64,000 bases of DNA from Lepisosteus oculatus (taxonomy: Eukaryota; Chordata; Actinopteri; Semionotiformes; Lepisosteidae). Location: NCBI RefSeq assembly GCF_040954835.1, contig NC_090697.1:40794788-40858787 (forward strand). Direction: 5' to 3'. Under the pieces are notes generated by a model. The model did no database searches. It was given only the letters and a program-made list of their open reading frames with translations, and was not told the origin of the DNA. Below, piece after piece: positions 26,128 through 36,400 of the stretch. A program made the position numbers and the translations under genes. The stretch's first letter is position 1, and each line of letters starts with the position of its first letter.

Positions 26128-26256
26128 TTCCAAAGTGTTGTCCAAGTGTTTTACTAGAATAAGCAAGCCTCTGGATAATGCTTAATAGTGCCTTCTTGTG
26201 TGCAGCACCATGTCTGTGAAATGCATAGCTACGTTTCTTTTGAGGCCTGGTGAATG
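26128..26256 (-). CDS. candidate exon, same unidentified gene
   Basis: A minus-strand segment preceded by ttttaaaattttcag and followed by GGAA|GTAAGTCC, a near-consensus donor. It is open throughout (phase 1 in, phase 1 out, 129 nt) and encodes a basic stretch, FTRPQKKRSYAFHRHGAAHK, then ALLSIIQRLAYSSKTLGQHF. An upstream open segment ending at 26324 (donor ATG|GTAAGT, phase 1) would join it in frame and contains CCTNVIHRCKENKD, but that segment lacks a good acceptor. A 26-nt segment 25812-25787 could follow in phase. Confidence 0.25.
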
Positions 26257-26734
26257 CTGAAAATTTTAAAACTTGCATAAAGACCTTTCTTTTCACTGCA
26301 TCTTTAAAAGTAGTTTAACTTACCATCCTTATTTTCTTTACATCTGTGTATTACATTCGTGCAACAGTTTGATTTTGTGAAAACGTGCTCCTCAAATTTA
26401 TTATTGTCAACACAAGCATTGATTATATGACCCCGTTAATGTAAAATTCTACCCCAGCACACATAACTGATCTTATCTGCTGCTATGCTGATAGTTCAAG
26501 CAGCATGGAAAAAAAATCAAGCATCTTTTTTTTTCCTGCACTTAAAAGCTTTGCAAGGCATGCTGAGAACTTTCAGATTTTGACATTTGTCCTGTTTGTG
26601 TCATATGTACTGTATATTAGATGCAGACTTGACTCAATTAGACCAACATCTAATATCAATTAGTTTTGAAGGAATAATATTTGAATAATGGTATAAGAAA
26701 AATAAGAAAATCACATTAAAAATGGATGTGCTGG

Positions 26735-27214
26735 TTATTTCACCCTCAACAGAAACACAAGCATTGCACATGGAGAGGTGGCATTTTGTAGCTGCTGGTC
26801 TACATTAATTTTTAAAATATATGTCAGCATCAATATAAAAGTGCAGCAAATCTGATTAATGTAACTCACTAAAAACAGCTCTGTGAGTGGAGCAATAGAT
26901 CTATAAGCCTTACTACTGTTGTCAAAGGTTTTATAAACAACATTATGTAGCATCAAATATAAAGCAGCATAAAAAGTGCATTGGGACAGGAATGATTTGA
27001 AATTAATAAAGAATTGGTGGCTCAGAACAAATTTGTCCCACAGATAAATCCAAGTTAGGTAAGCAGGGACACAAATGGATAAATTAAACACATTTAAAAT
27101 ACCAGGAGGAGAAATAAATTTACATAAAGTTCTTAAAAAGAGGCTTTTTAAGTTGTCAACTGTTGACATCTTGAAGCATACAAGTTTAAAAAATAGAGGA
27201 TATTTAATAAGCAT
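26735..27214 (-). CDS. unassigned 159-codon ORF
   Basis: The longest minus-strand frame outside the transposon, opening on a non-ATG codon; the first internal ATG fits the sequence context no better. The product is hydrophobic (VFNLSICVPAYLTWIYLW; FYAALYLMLHNVV) with no family I recognise. At this base composition such a run is mildly surprising but possible by chance. Part of it (27169-27103, acceptor cttcaag, donor CCTG|GTATTT) could be an exon of the candidate divergent gene. Confidence 0.15.
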   Translation of the reverse strand: MLIKYPLFFKLVCFKMSTVDNLKSLFLRTLCKFISPPGILNVFNLSICVPAYLTWIYLWDKFVLSHQFFINFKSFLSQCTFYAALYLMLHNVVYKTFDNSSKAYRSIAPLTELFLVSYINQICCTFILMLTYILKINVDQQLQNATSPCAMLVFLLRVK

Positions 27215-27505
27215 ATGATAGACCTCCTATTTATAAATAAGGAACTACTCACTTAAAACGTTAACACCTTCCCCAGACACACCTGTAACTTAAACGACAA
27301 ATTTCCCCGACCATTTCATTTATCAACCTAAGCAGAATAAAAACCCTATTAATATGCAGTGTTTATTAAATTAAGTCTACAATTTAAAGATGACCTACGA
27401 CGACAAACTCCGTATAATTGGTATTCCTAAAGCTATGAAACATGTAAATGTTAATACATCTGTTGCATAAACATGAAGATTAACAATTAGCATTACTACG
27501 CTTAC

Positions 27506-27586
27506 AAGATGAAGGATAAGCATACAAATTGCAATCAACAGTGCGAATCTAAAACTCTTTGTACCCAACGTACCCAAATAGTACAT
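27506..27586 (-). CDS. candidate first exon with signal peptide
   Basis: ATG at 27586 opens 27 codons with a signal-peptide-like core (FRFALLIAICMLILHL) and then the donor CATCTT|GTAAGC (phase 0). It would be the 5' end of the minus-strand candidate gene, head to head with the Vg1-type gene 734 bp away. Unproven. Confidence 0.2.
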
Positions 27587-27599
27587 CCCTCCTACGTTG

Positions 27600-28319
27600 G
27601 GGTTTGACTTTTAAAAATAAAAGGCTAGTATTTGATGAACGTGAATATGGAAACATGAGTTTTATGCATAATTAAGAATTATAGAATATATGGTTTTTAC
27701 TGTGTCGACACATTCAGCAATAGCAGGAGGAAGAGAGTTAAGACCTCGACTTTTCAAAGCAGGGAAATTTCAAACCAACCATTTTTAGCCTGTAATTATT
27801 TAAATATGACCCATTGTCACATGAACTAGATTCCGTGGTCCAAAGCGCTATTTTACACACCCTATTGCTTTATCCGGAGCTACATCTTACCGGAACTTGA
27901 TGTGGCTAGTAGCGGGTTTGTTCGGGTATTAGGCCTACAACCTTACAAAAACACGGCCATTCCCACAGTATTTTACATTATCTTGTTACTGAAAAAAACT
28001 CCCGCTGGAGTTTCAGTTGAGAACAAAAGTGCTCCACTAGCACAAAGGGGGGGTTAATTAGATTCCACTTGCATGTTCACAGCTTTTTGTAAACCCCGAG
28101 GTGTGCGTTCTCCCGTTGTACATTGTAGGACTACTGATTGACAATTGAATATAGCCAATAGAACACAAGATTTTATCCTGCAATTAACACCTCTTAATCA
28201 ATCTCCTGCAAACGCCGTTGGTTTGACTTAGTTTTTATCGGGAACACATGGGTGAAACAGTTAACTCTGTTTTTTTTTCATAACCTCATTCGGTTTAAAG
28301 AAACCTTAAGAAATACAGT
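27600..28319. promoter_or_regulatory. upstream region of the Vg1-type gene
   Basis: About 0.7 kb that must hold the promoter of the gene starting at 28320. A CCAAT box is at 28155-28159. T-box-like half sites occur at 28099-28105 (AGGTGTG) and 28186-28192 (AACACCT). I see no clear TATA box at a usual distance. Site assignments are motif matches only. The region may be shared with a divergent transcript. Confidence 0.4.
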
Positions 28320-29713
28320 ATGTACGTTGTAATTTTAAAAGCTATAGTTCTTACGTTCTTTCTTGGTTTTTGCTACGGAGGCAAGTCTGAAGATTTGAGA
28401 AAACAAGAAAAGTGGTTTCTGAATTCATTGGGTCTTTCTAGCCGCCCAAAGCCTTCAGACAATTTAGCAGTACCTTCCTTATTATGGAAAATGTTCAAGA
28501 CAAAGACGAGCTCCAAGCCATCCCTTGAAGCAGAAAATGATTCCTGCAGGATATCAGAATTCGATGTCCGTGGAAATATCGTGCGATTTATTCAGGACCA
28601 AGGTATTTTCTCACTTCTTGTTGCAATGTGAATGTCGTATAACCTGCACTGTATTATGTTTACTATTTTCGTCATTCCTTATTTAAAAGATCGACGTTAT
28701 TGTTTCAAAAAACGTTAAATAGTTGTTTAATTTTGATATGTTCATATTTATTACCCTATCTATGTAAGAGTCTTTTGAGGAATTTCATTAATCATTTTAA
28801 CATGACTTTGATAATTGTATGTTTTGCTGCAATTTACGCTGATAAACGTTGTTGTTGTTTTTTTGTAGGTAGAGTAATTTCTGGATCAAGCCGCCAGTGT
28901 TCAACGTGTGTAGAAAAGCACATTTACTTCAATGTTTCTGTGCTTGAAGAGGTTGAGAAGCTCACGTTGGCTCAGCTGGAAATAAAATTCAACCAGAATT
29001 TACGTCGATTCTCGATAAATCCACCCATATTCATTATCTCACTATACAAAGTTCAGAAGACAGCATTGAAAGGAATGTCGCGCAAATCCAATCGGAAGCT
29101 GCTGCTGTCACAGACTTTTCAACTTGTTCCTGGATCCATCACGTTGGACTTGACGGCTGTCGCAGAGGCCTGGAGAAAACCCGATAAAAACTATGGGCTT
29201 GTTCTTGCTATTCATCCCAGTGATCCAAGTAACGGCATGGACCCTTTTAAATTGCCGAATTCAGGAAATGACATTGGGCATAATTTTATTGGAACTCTAC
29301 CTCAGTTTTACACGTCACTGATCGTTGTTTCTTTGAACCCCCATCAGTGCAGATCTAGAATAAAAAGAAGTGCCTATTATCTGCCTGTAACTCCTAGCAA
29401 CATTTGTAAACCAAGGCGACTGTACATTGATTTCAAGGATGTAGGTTGGCAAGATTGGATAATTGCTCCTCAGGGGTACATGGCTAATTATTGTCATGGA
29501 GAATGCCCATTTCCCTTAAGTGAAAGTCTTAATGGTACTAACCACGCAATTTTACAAACTCTACTCCATTCCTTCGACCCAAATGGTACCCCTCAACCTT
29601 GCTGTGTTCCTATTAAATTGTCTCCTATTTCAATGCTGTACTATGATAACAACGACAATGTTGTATTAAGGCATTACGAAGATATGATAGTGGATGAGTG
29701 TGGATGCAGGTAA
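28320..29713 (+). CDS. gdf3: Vg1/GDF1/GDF3-type TGF-beta ligand
   Basis: Secreted TGF-beta superfamily precursor of 375 aa in two exons, 28320-28602 and 28869-29713, split by an intron (GTATTT...TTTTGTAG, phase 1). A signal peptide covers about residues 1-19. The prodomain ends at RIKR (258-261), a furin-type site. The 114-residue mature domain has all seven knot cysteines (mature 13, 42, 46, 78, 79, 111, 113), with CHGECPFPL and a CGCR end. The wording ([19 protein letters not shown]) is that of Vg1/GDF1/GDF3. In zebrafish this ligand (gdf3, also dvr1 or vg1) is known to be maternal and to act with Nodal in mesendoderm and left-right patterning. The inter-chain cysteine absent from mammalian GDF3 is present here. 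N-glycosylation sites lie in both pro- and mature parts. A bmp2 gene follows on the same strand. A BMP is excluded by the mature N-terminus and divergence. Confidence 0.94.
28603..28868 (+). other. intron of the Vg1-type gene
   Basis: 266-bp intron with GT...AG ends. It interrupts codon 95 (Gly) after the first base. The raw frame runs open through its 3' half, so an unspliced reading would give a spurious longer N-terminus from 28700. Confidence 0.9.
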
Positions 29714-32134
29714 TTCATACAATGTAACGTTTTGAATTTAGATTAACAATTTTTAACAAGTTAACCTACTTCTAAATACAGAATATCGCATGGTTAGCGT
29801 TTATCACGGATAAAACGGGATCGATCAAGATTGATTATTTTTATTAATATTGTAATAATCAAGAACTCCCGAAATCAAACTATTGGGTCTGAATATCTTA
29901 TTTTACCTGATAAAAGTTTTAAATTAGCAATTGACAATTTAATCTTATCTTAACAGCCTCTGTAAATCGTTTTTCTGAATTGTAAAGTAGATATGATTAC
30001 AGACCAAAACATAACTACATTTATATTTTTTTTTTCTCTGCTTCCATTTAAAAGAGGTGCTGAATAAAGTGACATAAAAAGTGAAGTAATACCGGCGTCA
30101 GAAGTTGTTTTTAGTAGTTGATGGTGACTGGCTAGGTCACAAAACCTAATTAAAAAAAATAGGTTTCAAAATTTGAATCCTTTAAATGCGAACTAAGCAG
30201 TCAGATGGTTTTCATCTTAACAGTCAAATTGTATCTCCCTGAAAATAATTAGTTCTGCCATTAGGTAGGCCTATGTTTTGCCCCAATGCTACTTTTTATT
30301 CATTTGTGACTGAAAGGAAAGGAGAGGAGATCTTCCCATTTCTCTAAGAGAAGATCTTGATTAAATGTGCCGAATCTGGTCCACTGGTTCACAGTTTCCT
30401 CAACGTAGGTAAAGCAGCTGAATTAACTTCACAGCCTGTCTTTATTCTGCGCGTTTTCGTTAAGTGTGTATTACCTGTCTGTATTGCTCTTATCCATTCT
30501 TAAAACCCTTTACTTAAATAAGTATGGGTGCTCTTGAGGTATGTTTACTGTATTTTATTACAGTTTGCTAATACATTCGTTATTTGGTCAGTTTTAAAGA
30601 ATTTGAATTCAAAGTCAATAAACTTTAAAGCTCTAATACATCGTTGTTATTCCTCTTGATGTTTCTGTGACTGCAGTAATTTAAATATGTAAAGGTATGC
30701 ATGCATGTGCTTTCCTTGTTCAGTTTTAACAAGCTTTTGCTAACTACCGGTATTCTACACGTCCATGGTGGGGGGGAGGATCGGGGGGCGAAGCAGTAGC
30801 AGTTCCGAGGATAATCCGATTTGTGTAATGCGAGACTCAAATTATTTTACTTTTTATCTGAGAAAAATATACAATGAATCTTTGTTTAATACACATGTGA
30901 TCACACTTTTTAAATCTCTCCACAAGTTGGCGCACTGTATCTAATTTTGACATTTCCTTTCAGATTCTTACAATTTTGAACTCCCTGTAAACAGCGTTGC
31001 AAACGTCTATATATGTTAACTTTGTTGAGTTTTTAACACTTTACAGAAACGAAAAACAAATCCGCAACATAACGAATGGTTCTTTACAGGGGACAACCAC
31101 ACAACAGAGAAAAAAAAAAACATTTCTCAGTCTTAACACCGTTTCGTAAATGTTCAGTCGTATCACCCACGAGGAAAGAGTCTATTTCGTCCACTGTAAA
31201 TTAATGTTATGATTTCTTATAACCCAGATGTTTTTCTTTTGTTACTTAATAAAAGATAATTTTGCAGTTTTGCTGTGCCATGTTTTGATCGAATTTGTGC
31301 TTAGTTTCGAAGGACCTTTTCTCTCGGTAAAGAAATGTTGTGGTCTGGAAAAGAACAACTGAATTTATATATTTATACACTAAACATTGGCTTTACAGTT
31401 AACATACATAGGCTTTTTTGTGATATTAAAAATAGCTTTAAGAATATTCTAGGAAACATTTAATCTAGTACAGTTTATGCAATATAATTACAATGTGTAA
31501 TTTTCTCTGATTTGAATTGATATTGCCATTTTCATTTTTTATATTGTATTTATAATTTAAAGTAAAGTTGCTTTACTCAAGTGGTAATTATCCATGTGTA
31601 ACCTCGCAAGTGATTAGGATTTTGAACTTTTTAATAAAAACTTAGAAGTTGCATAGTTTATTTGGATCTAGAAGGGATATCCATAGTCTTTGTCAGTTTC
31701 AAAGTCTTGCTTGATAACAAGCCTTAAAAACTTCCTAAACTGACAAAATTCAGCAGATTAAAAATCCGTTCGCAGATACAGAACTTCTTTAACCTTATGT
31801 AGAGCTTCAGGACTAGAATTTACTCCAACAAGTACAGGAGGTGCCTTTGGTGCATGATTGACAGGCTTGTGGTAGTGACATCACTGAGCAACAAAAGGAC
31901 GCATAAAAAAAAGCTTCTATCAATTGTACTGAACCATTGCACGCTAAATCGGGGAGACGCTCCGAAAGTTATCTTTGTAGTTTGTAATGAGCGGCAGTAT
32001 ACCCTACCGTAAAACTCCCGTAACTTTAATTTTACTGTTGTTTTAATGATTATCAAAGATGACACCTTAAGGAATTAGGTTTTGCCTATTTGTATTTACG
32101 TTTTTTCTGGTTAATCTCAAGTGATATTTTCGTA
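29714..32134. other. 3' UTR of Vg1-type gene and intergenic
   Basis: Begins with the 3' UTR. AATAAA at 30063-30068, 350 bp after the stop, is a plausible polyadenylation signal. The rest is AT-rich with no further gene. The ORFs at 30625-30840 and 31820-32065 show no motif. Confidence 0.5.
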
Positions 32135-32199
32135 TCAGTAATCTGACTCGATTCTTTCTCGCCTGCCGACTTCACAGCTGCTGAGAATATGTGTAAGAA

Positions 32200-32690
32200 G
32201 AGGCGGGCTGTACTGTGGAGGCTTTCTGTTTTCTGCAGAATAGCTGTGTGGAATAACACTAAGTAATGTGGAAAATATCGGACTACAAAGCAGGAAAACC
32301 AGCGATCGGACAGAGCACTTCCTTATAGGTAACTGCAGACTTAAAAAACACCTTTGGTTGGTCCACAGGGAATCGGATCCGTAATGGGGAGAAGTAAAGA
32401 TACCACCATCAACAGTGTACTTCCTAATCAATCGTGAGTTTAATTTTACCTGGACTTTATCCTGAGAGCTGCACTTGTAAAGAAAACACCTATAAGGAAG
32501 GTTGAAAAGGGCAGGCAAAAGAGGACGCTGATTATGACCACGAAAGATCCAGCCAGAAGGCATTGGCTTCTGTTTTAAAAAGGAGTGCATTCGGGATATA
32601 TACGCATATTTCTGGGTTTTTTTCCATGTGGAAACTGTTTCAATGGACGTGTCAGAGAGTGCTTCTTAGTCGATCACCACTTTCTTAAAG
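32200..32690 (+). promoter_or_regulatory. bmp2: bmp2 5' non-coding exon (start uncertain)
   Basis: The 3' part (about 32618-32690) closely resembles the end of human BMP2 exon 1 as I remember it: 'ttttttccatgtgga', 'tttcaatggacgtgtc', 'gtgcttcttag' and a final 'taaag'. The exon ends at 32690 before the donor GTAGTT. The next acceptor (ccggcacag) ends at 33397, giving a 707-bp intron and leaving 7 nt before the main ATG, as in human. The transcription start cannot be placed; the left limit is a guess. Confidence 0.65.
32626..32688 (+). CDS. conserved upstream ORF in the bmp2 leader
   Basis: A 20-codon ORF encoding MWKLFQWTCQRVLLSRSPLS, ending TAA two bases before the exon 1 donor. After splicing the stop is followed by 9 nt and then the bmp2 ATG, so the uORF and the main ORF are in the same frame with a stop between. 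From memory the human BMP2 leader encodes MWTLFQWTCPRVLLRRTAVS at the same place and of the same length. Fourteen or so identical residues, clustered in the first fourteen, suggest selection on the peptide or on the RNA. Expected role: limiting translation of bmp2. This is inference and depends on my recall of the human sequence. Confidence 0.6.
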   Translation: MWKLFQWTCQRVLLSRSPLS

Positions 32691-33397
32691 GTAGTTGTTT
32701 TTGCTTTTTGTTTTTCGCCTTTGATTTGTGGTGGCCAGTGGAAGCACGTTAGATTTAACACCTGTGTGGCTGTCTCTCAGTAACTCTATGATCTAATCCT
32801 ATTCCAGACACAACACCTTCACGTAAACAGCTTCAACAACTACACACGTGTAACACTCCTTTTCAGTATTGTTCTTTCCCTTCACTCGCCATAGCTATTT
32901 ATCTTTTTGATCGCTATATTCTTTTATGATTCTTGCATTTTTTTAAGCTTATAAAGACGATTCCTGTCTTTTCATTTTTTGAGTCTTATCTTTGCGCAGT
33001 TGCGCCTTCTTGTCTGCCTTCTTTTCCTCCTTCTCATTCATCTCCTTTGATTTTTTTAAAACCGTTTTATCTTTTTAGTTAAATCGACTGTGTTCTTTTA
33101 TATACCCCCTCCCTTATTGCGTGTTTAACCTATGCCCCTTTATTATGTTCTTATCAGTCTCCCATTTTATTTATCGTGGCCAGCGGGAATATCATTTCCA
33201 AAATTTGTTTTTGTTCCTCACATCAAAGTATAATGTCTTTTAACATGCTTGCTTTAAATTCTTCCTCTGGAAAGAAAACATTTTACTGTTCGCATGGCCA
33301 TATCTTGTGGTAAACATTTTTTACTTAAACTATCAATACCGTACATGTGATAACAACACTCAGGTACTGACACACCGCTTTTTTCTCTCCGGCACAG
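32691..33397 (+). other. bmp2 intron 1 (5' UTR intron)
   Basis: GT...AG intron of 707 bp with a pyrimidine-rich 3' end ('cttttttctctccggcacag'). No gene inside. Confidence 0.6.
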
Positions 33398-33404
33398 ATT
33401 GATC

Positions 33405-36400
33405 ATGGTCGCCGGGGTCCGTGCTCTCATGGTGCTGCTGCTCTGTCAGGTGTTGCTCGGAGGTTCGGTCGGACTTATTCCGGAGGTTGGCCGAAGGAAG
33501 TTCAGCGAATCGTCTCGGCAAAGCACGCAGCAATCGGAGGACGTTCTTAACGAATTCGAGCTTCGCCTCCTTAATATGTTTGGACTGAAGCGCAGACCAA
33601 CTCCAAGCAAGCTTGCGGTGGTCCCGCAGTACATGGTGGACCTCTATCACATGCATTCAGGGAATGGAGATCAGGACCCCAACCGCTCCAGATCAGTGCT
33701 GGGCCAGTATTCGGAAAGGTCTGCCAGCAGAGCGAATACAATTAGGAGTTTTCACCATGAAGGTAAGAGTTTCTCCCCGAAGAAGAGTTCTTTTTTTGTC
33801 TTAAACAGGAGGTACCTAGGGTAATGGATGTCACATTATCTTAAACACATTTCATTTACTTTGGGTGATTTCGAAAGCACTTTAAACAGAACGGGTTATA
33901 TGAAATTTCTGTATGTGTCGATTTAAAACTGTTTAATGCCAAGCTTCGTCTTCAACAGGTATGACATTACTTTCGCTCACTGGAAATGTTCTTTTGTAGC
34001 CTCTGCTTACTTAAATTGAACATTGTAAATGACCGAAAACTGGTATGTAACTTGTGATATCCAAATTTGTAAATATTCATGGACAGTTTGCAATGTACGG
34101 TTGGTTTCAGCGAGTGCTAAAAGTAACGATGGAGTTAGATATCTCGATACAAATATCAACCCTTGATTTGTCTTAGTGTAAAAAGATTGATAATACATAC
34201 TCATTGTATGTATCTAGCCTTTCATGTATTCTAGTAATTTAAAATCGGTAATTTAGCATAGAAGAAAATGTGGAAGGACATTTTAAAGGTTTTACATTTT
34301 TAGATTCAAGAGGTTATCTGATAAAGCACGTTTCTAAAGAAAAGTTGATCTAAAAGATATATAATGTTTTATAGGAAACTATTTAGTTCCATAGTAAAAT
34401 GACATAAACCTTTAACAGATGCATTCTTTTTAATCATGGTTACTAATGAATGGGCATCTCAATGCTACTTTGCACACTTTAAGTAAGCAATGTCAAAGGA
34501 AATAGATTACTTGCACCAATATTTTAACATTTAACATTGACTGTCTGACCTCTTCACATATTGCATAAGACTGGTACCAGCCGATGGGTGGTTCTCAGCC
34601 TTGCTTCTAACAGGTACTTGAATTATTAATGTTGTTTCTGTACAGGTTCTGAAAACAATTTTCTCCTACACGAACGGTTTGTTGAGTATCAAATGTTCAG
34701 GTCAGGCAACAGTGTACCCGGAGTGTTGTTCACTCATTGTGCGTACACAGCTTAGTTTTCCTTTGATTTGATTTCAGTACATTAATGCTGCATTTGTTTG
34801 ACAATTTCAGATTTTTCTTTATAAATGTGACAAAACTTTTAACAGAAGCCAACGGAACACAATGGATTGAGACCACAGAACCAATTATTTATTTTAAATG
34901 TGTACATAAATACATAATGTTTGTTTTTGTTAGTTCTTTTCTAGACCATACCTTTGTGTGGCAGGTGCTTCTTTTATTCAGTCATTGGTGATACACAGCC
35001 ACCTCTTTTGAAATATCTTCATTTCTGCATGTAATTTATCATAAATATTTAAATACCAGATGTTAGTCATGGCAGTGCTCTCTACAGCCAAGAGCAGTGT
35101 TAATGGTCTTAGAAGGACATGTACTTGGCAGGGAACAACAAACCTGTTGTGGCAATTTGCCACTTTTTTAAAGACACACAACTACAGTTTTGCTCTAGAA
35201 TAAGTTAATGAATAGAAGTTAATGAAGCACCTTGCCATTCCAGTGTATTTGACTCTCACACTTACCTATGGTCTGAAAAAAGTAGCAAGATGATAACAGT
35301 AAGGCCTTGGGTTATTGAATCACAAAACGTATTTAGCAGAGGTATGAGTTATCAAGGAATTTGGGCCAAAGTGAAATATGCACTATTAACGGACACAAAA
35401 AAGGATGACTAAGTCATCCCCAATTTTCCTTTTTTGAGACATTTTGTCACCAACTGATGTAGAAACTATAAAAGAGAATTCACTGATCAATTCAAATGGA
35501 AAGCATCAGTTTTAAACATTAAAATGTATAATCTATCCCAAACAGTTAATTGGCAGGTTTTAGGTTCAAGTCCTTCCACATTGACACTGCTGTTGTACAT
35601 TGAGGATGGCATTTTACCTCAGTTGCTCTAGTCTACCCATCTGTATAAATAGGAACCAGCATTGATGATTGTTCCACTTAGTTATTCCACTTAATGCTAC
35701 AGAAACTAGGATAAGCTCTGGCTCAATGGGGCACTGTGACTCTGGTATGGACTAACTCTTAACCGTAAGAGGTTTTAAATCTGTATTTCAGCTATGTTCC
35801 TCCTCTGCTGTGCCTTATTTATGTACAATAAAGTAATGGACAAGAAATCTGAATATGACTTTGTGCATTAAATTGATAAAGTATTTATCACACCATCATA
35901 AAGCTCTAAACATATAAGGCCAACAAATTTTCATTTCTAAAATATATGTGACAGCAGAGTAAGTTCTATATTAAAAATATGTTATCAATGAGAAATAAGA
36001 CTGCTTATACAAAGTTTGCTGGGCAGAATTAGCCATAAAGATAATCACAGTTTAGTAAATGTTTAGGTGCCAAGTCACCACTGAGGTGCCGCTGAGTGCC
36101 CTACATGAGGGTATTTAGAAATTGTAAGAAAATGATTGTAGTTAGTCCTTAAATGGCTGTTGTTTTCAGTATTTGGAATTATCTTTGCTTTGCTATCATT
36201 GCAGATAGCAAACTTCATAAAACCTCTTTTCAGTTAGGACCTGTCAACCTCTATGTATGTTTTGAGTAGGGGTTTTATGCCTTTTAAAACTGACATGAAC
36301 TCTTAGTAGGTTACACCATGTTTCATGTTTCTGGATTGTTTTAGAGAACGAGTCTTTATACTCTTCCTAGCGAATAATCTAAAATTAAAATGAATGTCCA

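Noticed and set aside
27600..28319. A cers1-gdf1 bicistronic layout as in mammals
   Set aside because: No ceramide synthase coding sequence is visible on the + strand upstream of 28320.
28700..28868. Open frame upstream of exon 2 of the Vg1-type gene as an alternative N-terminus
   Set aside because: It is intronic. The splice sites at 28602/28869 join the real signal peptide and prodomain in phase.
32135..32590. 151-codon minus-strand ORF opposite the bmp2 leader
   Set aside because: No motif, antisense to a conserved 5' UTR region, and no convincing start context. Most likely a chance frame.
33399..33404. Start of bmp2 at the TTG at 33399
   Set aside because: A non-ATG codon right after the acceptor. 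The ATG at 33405 matches the family N-terminus MVAG.
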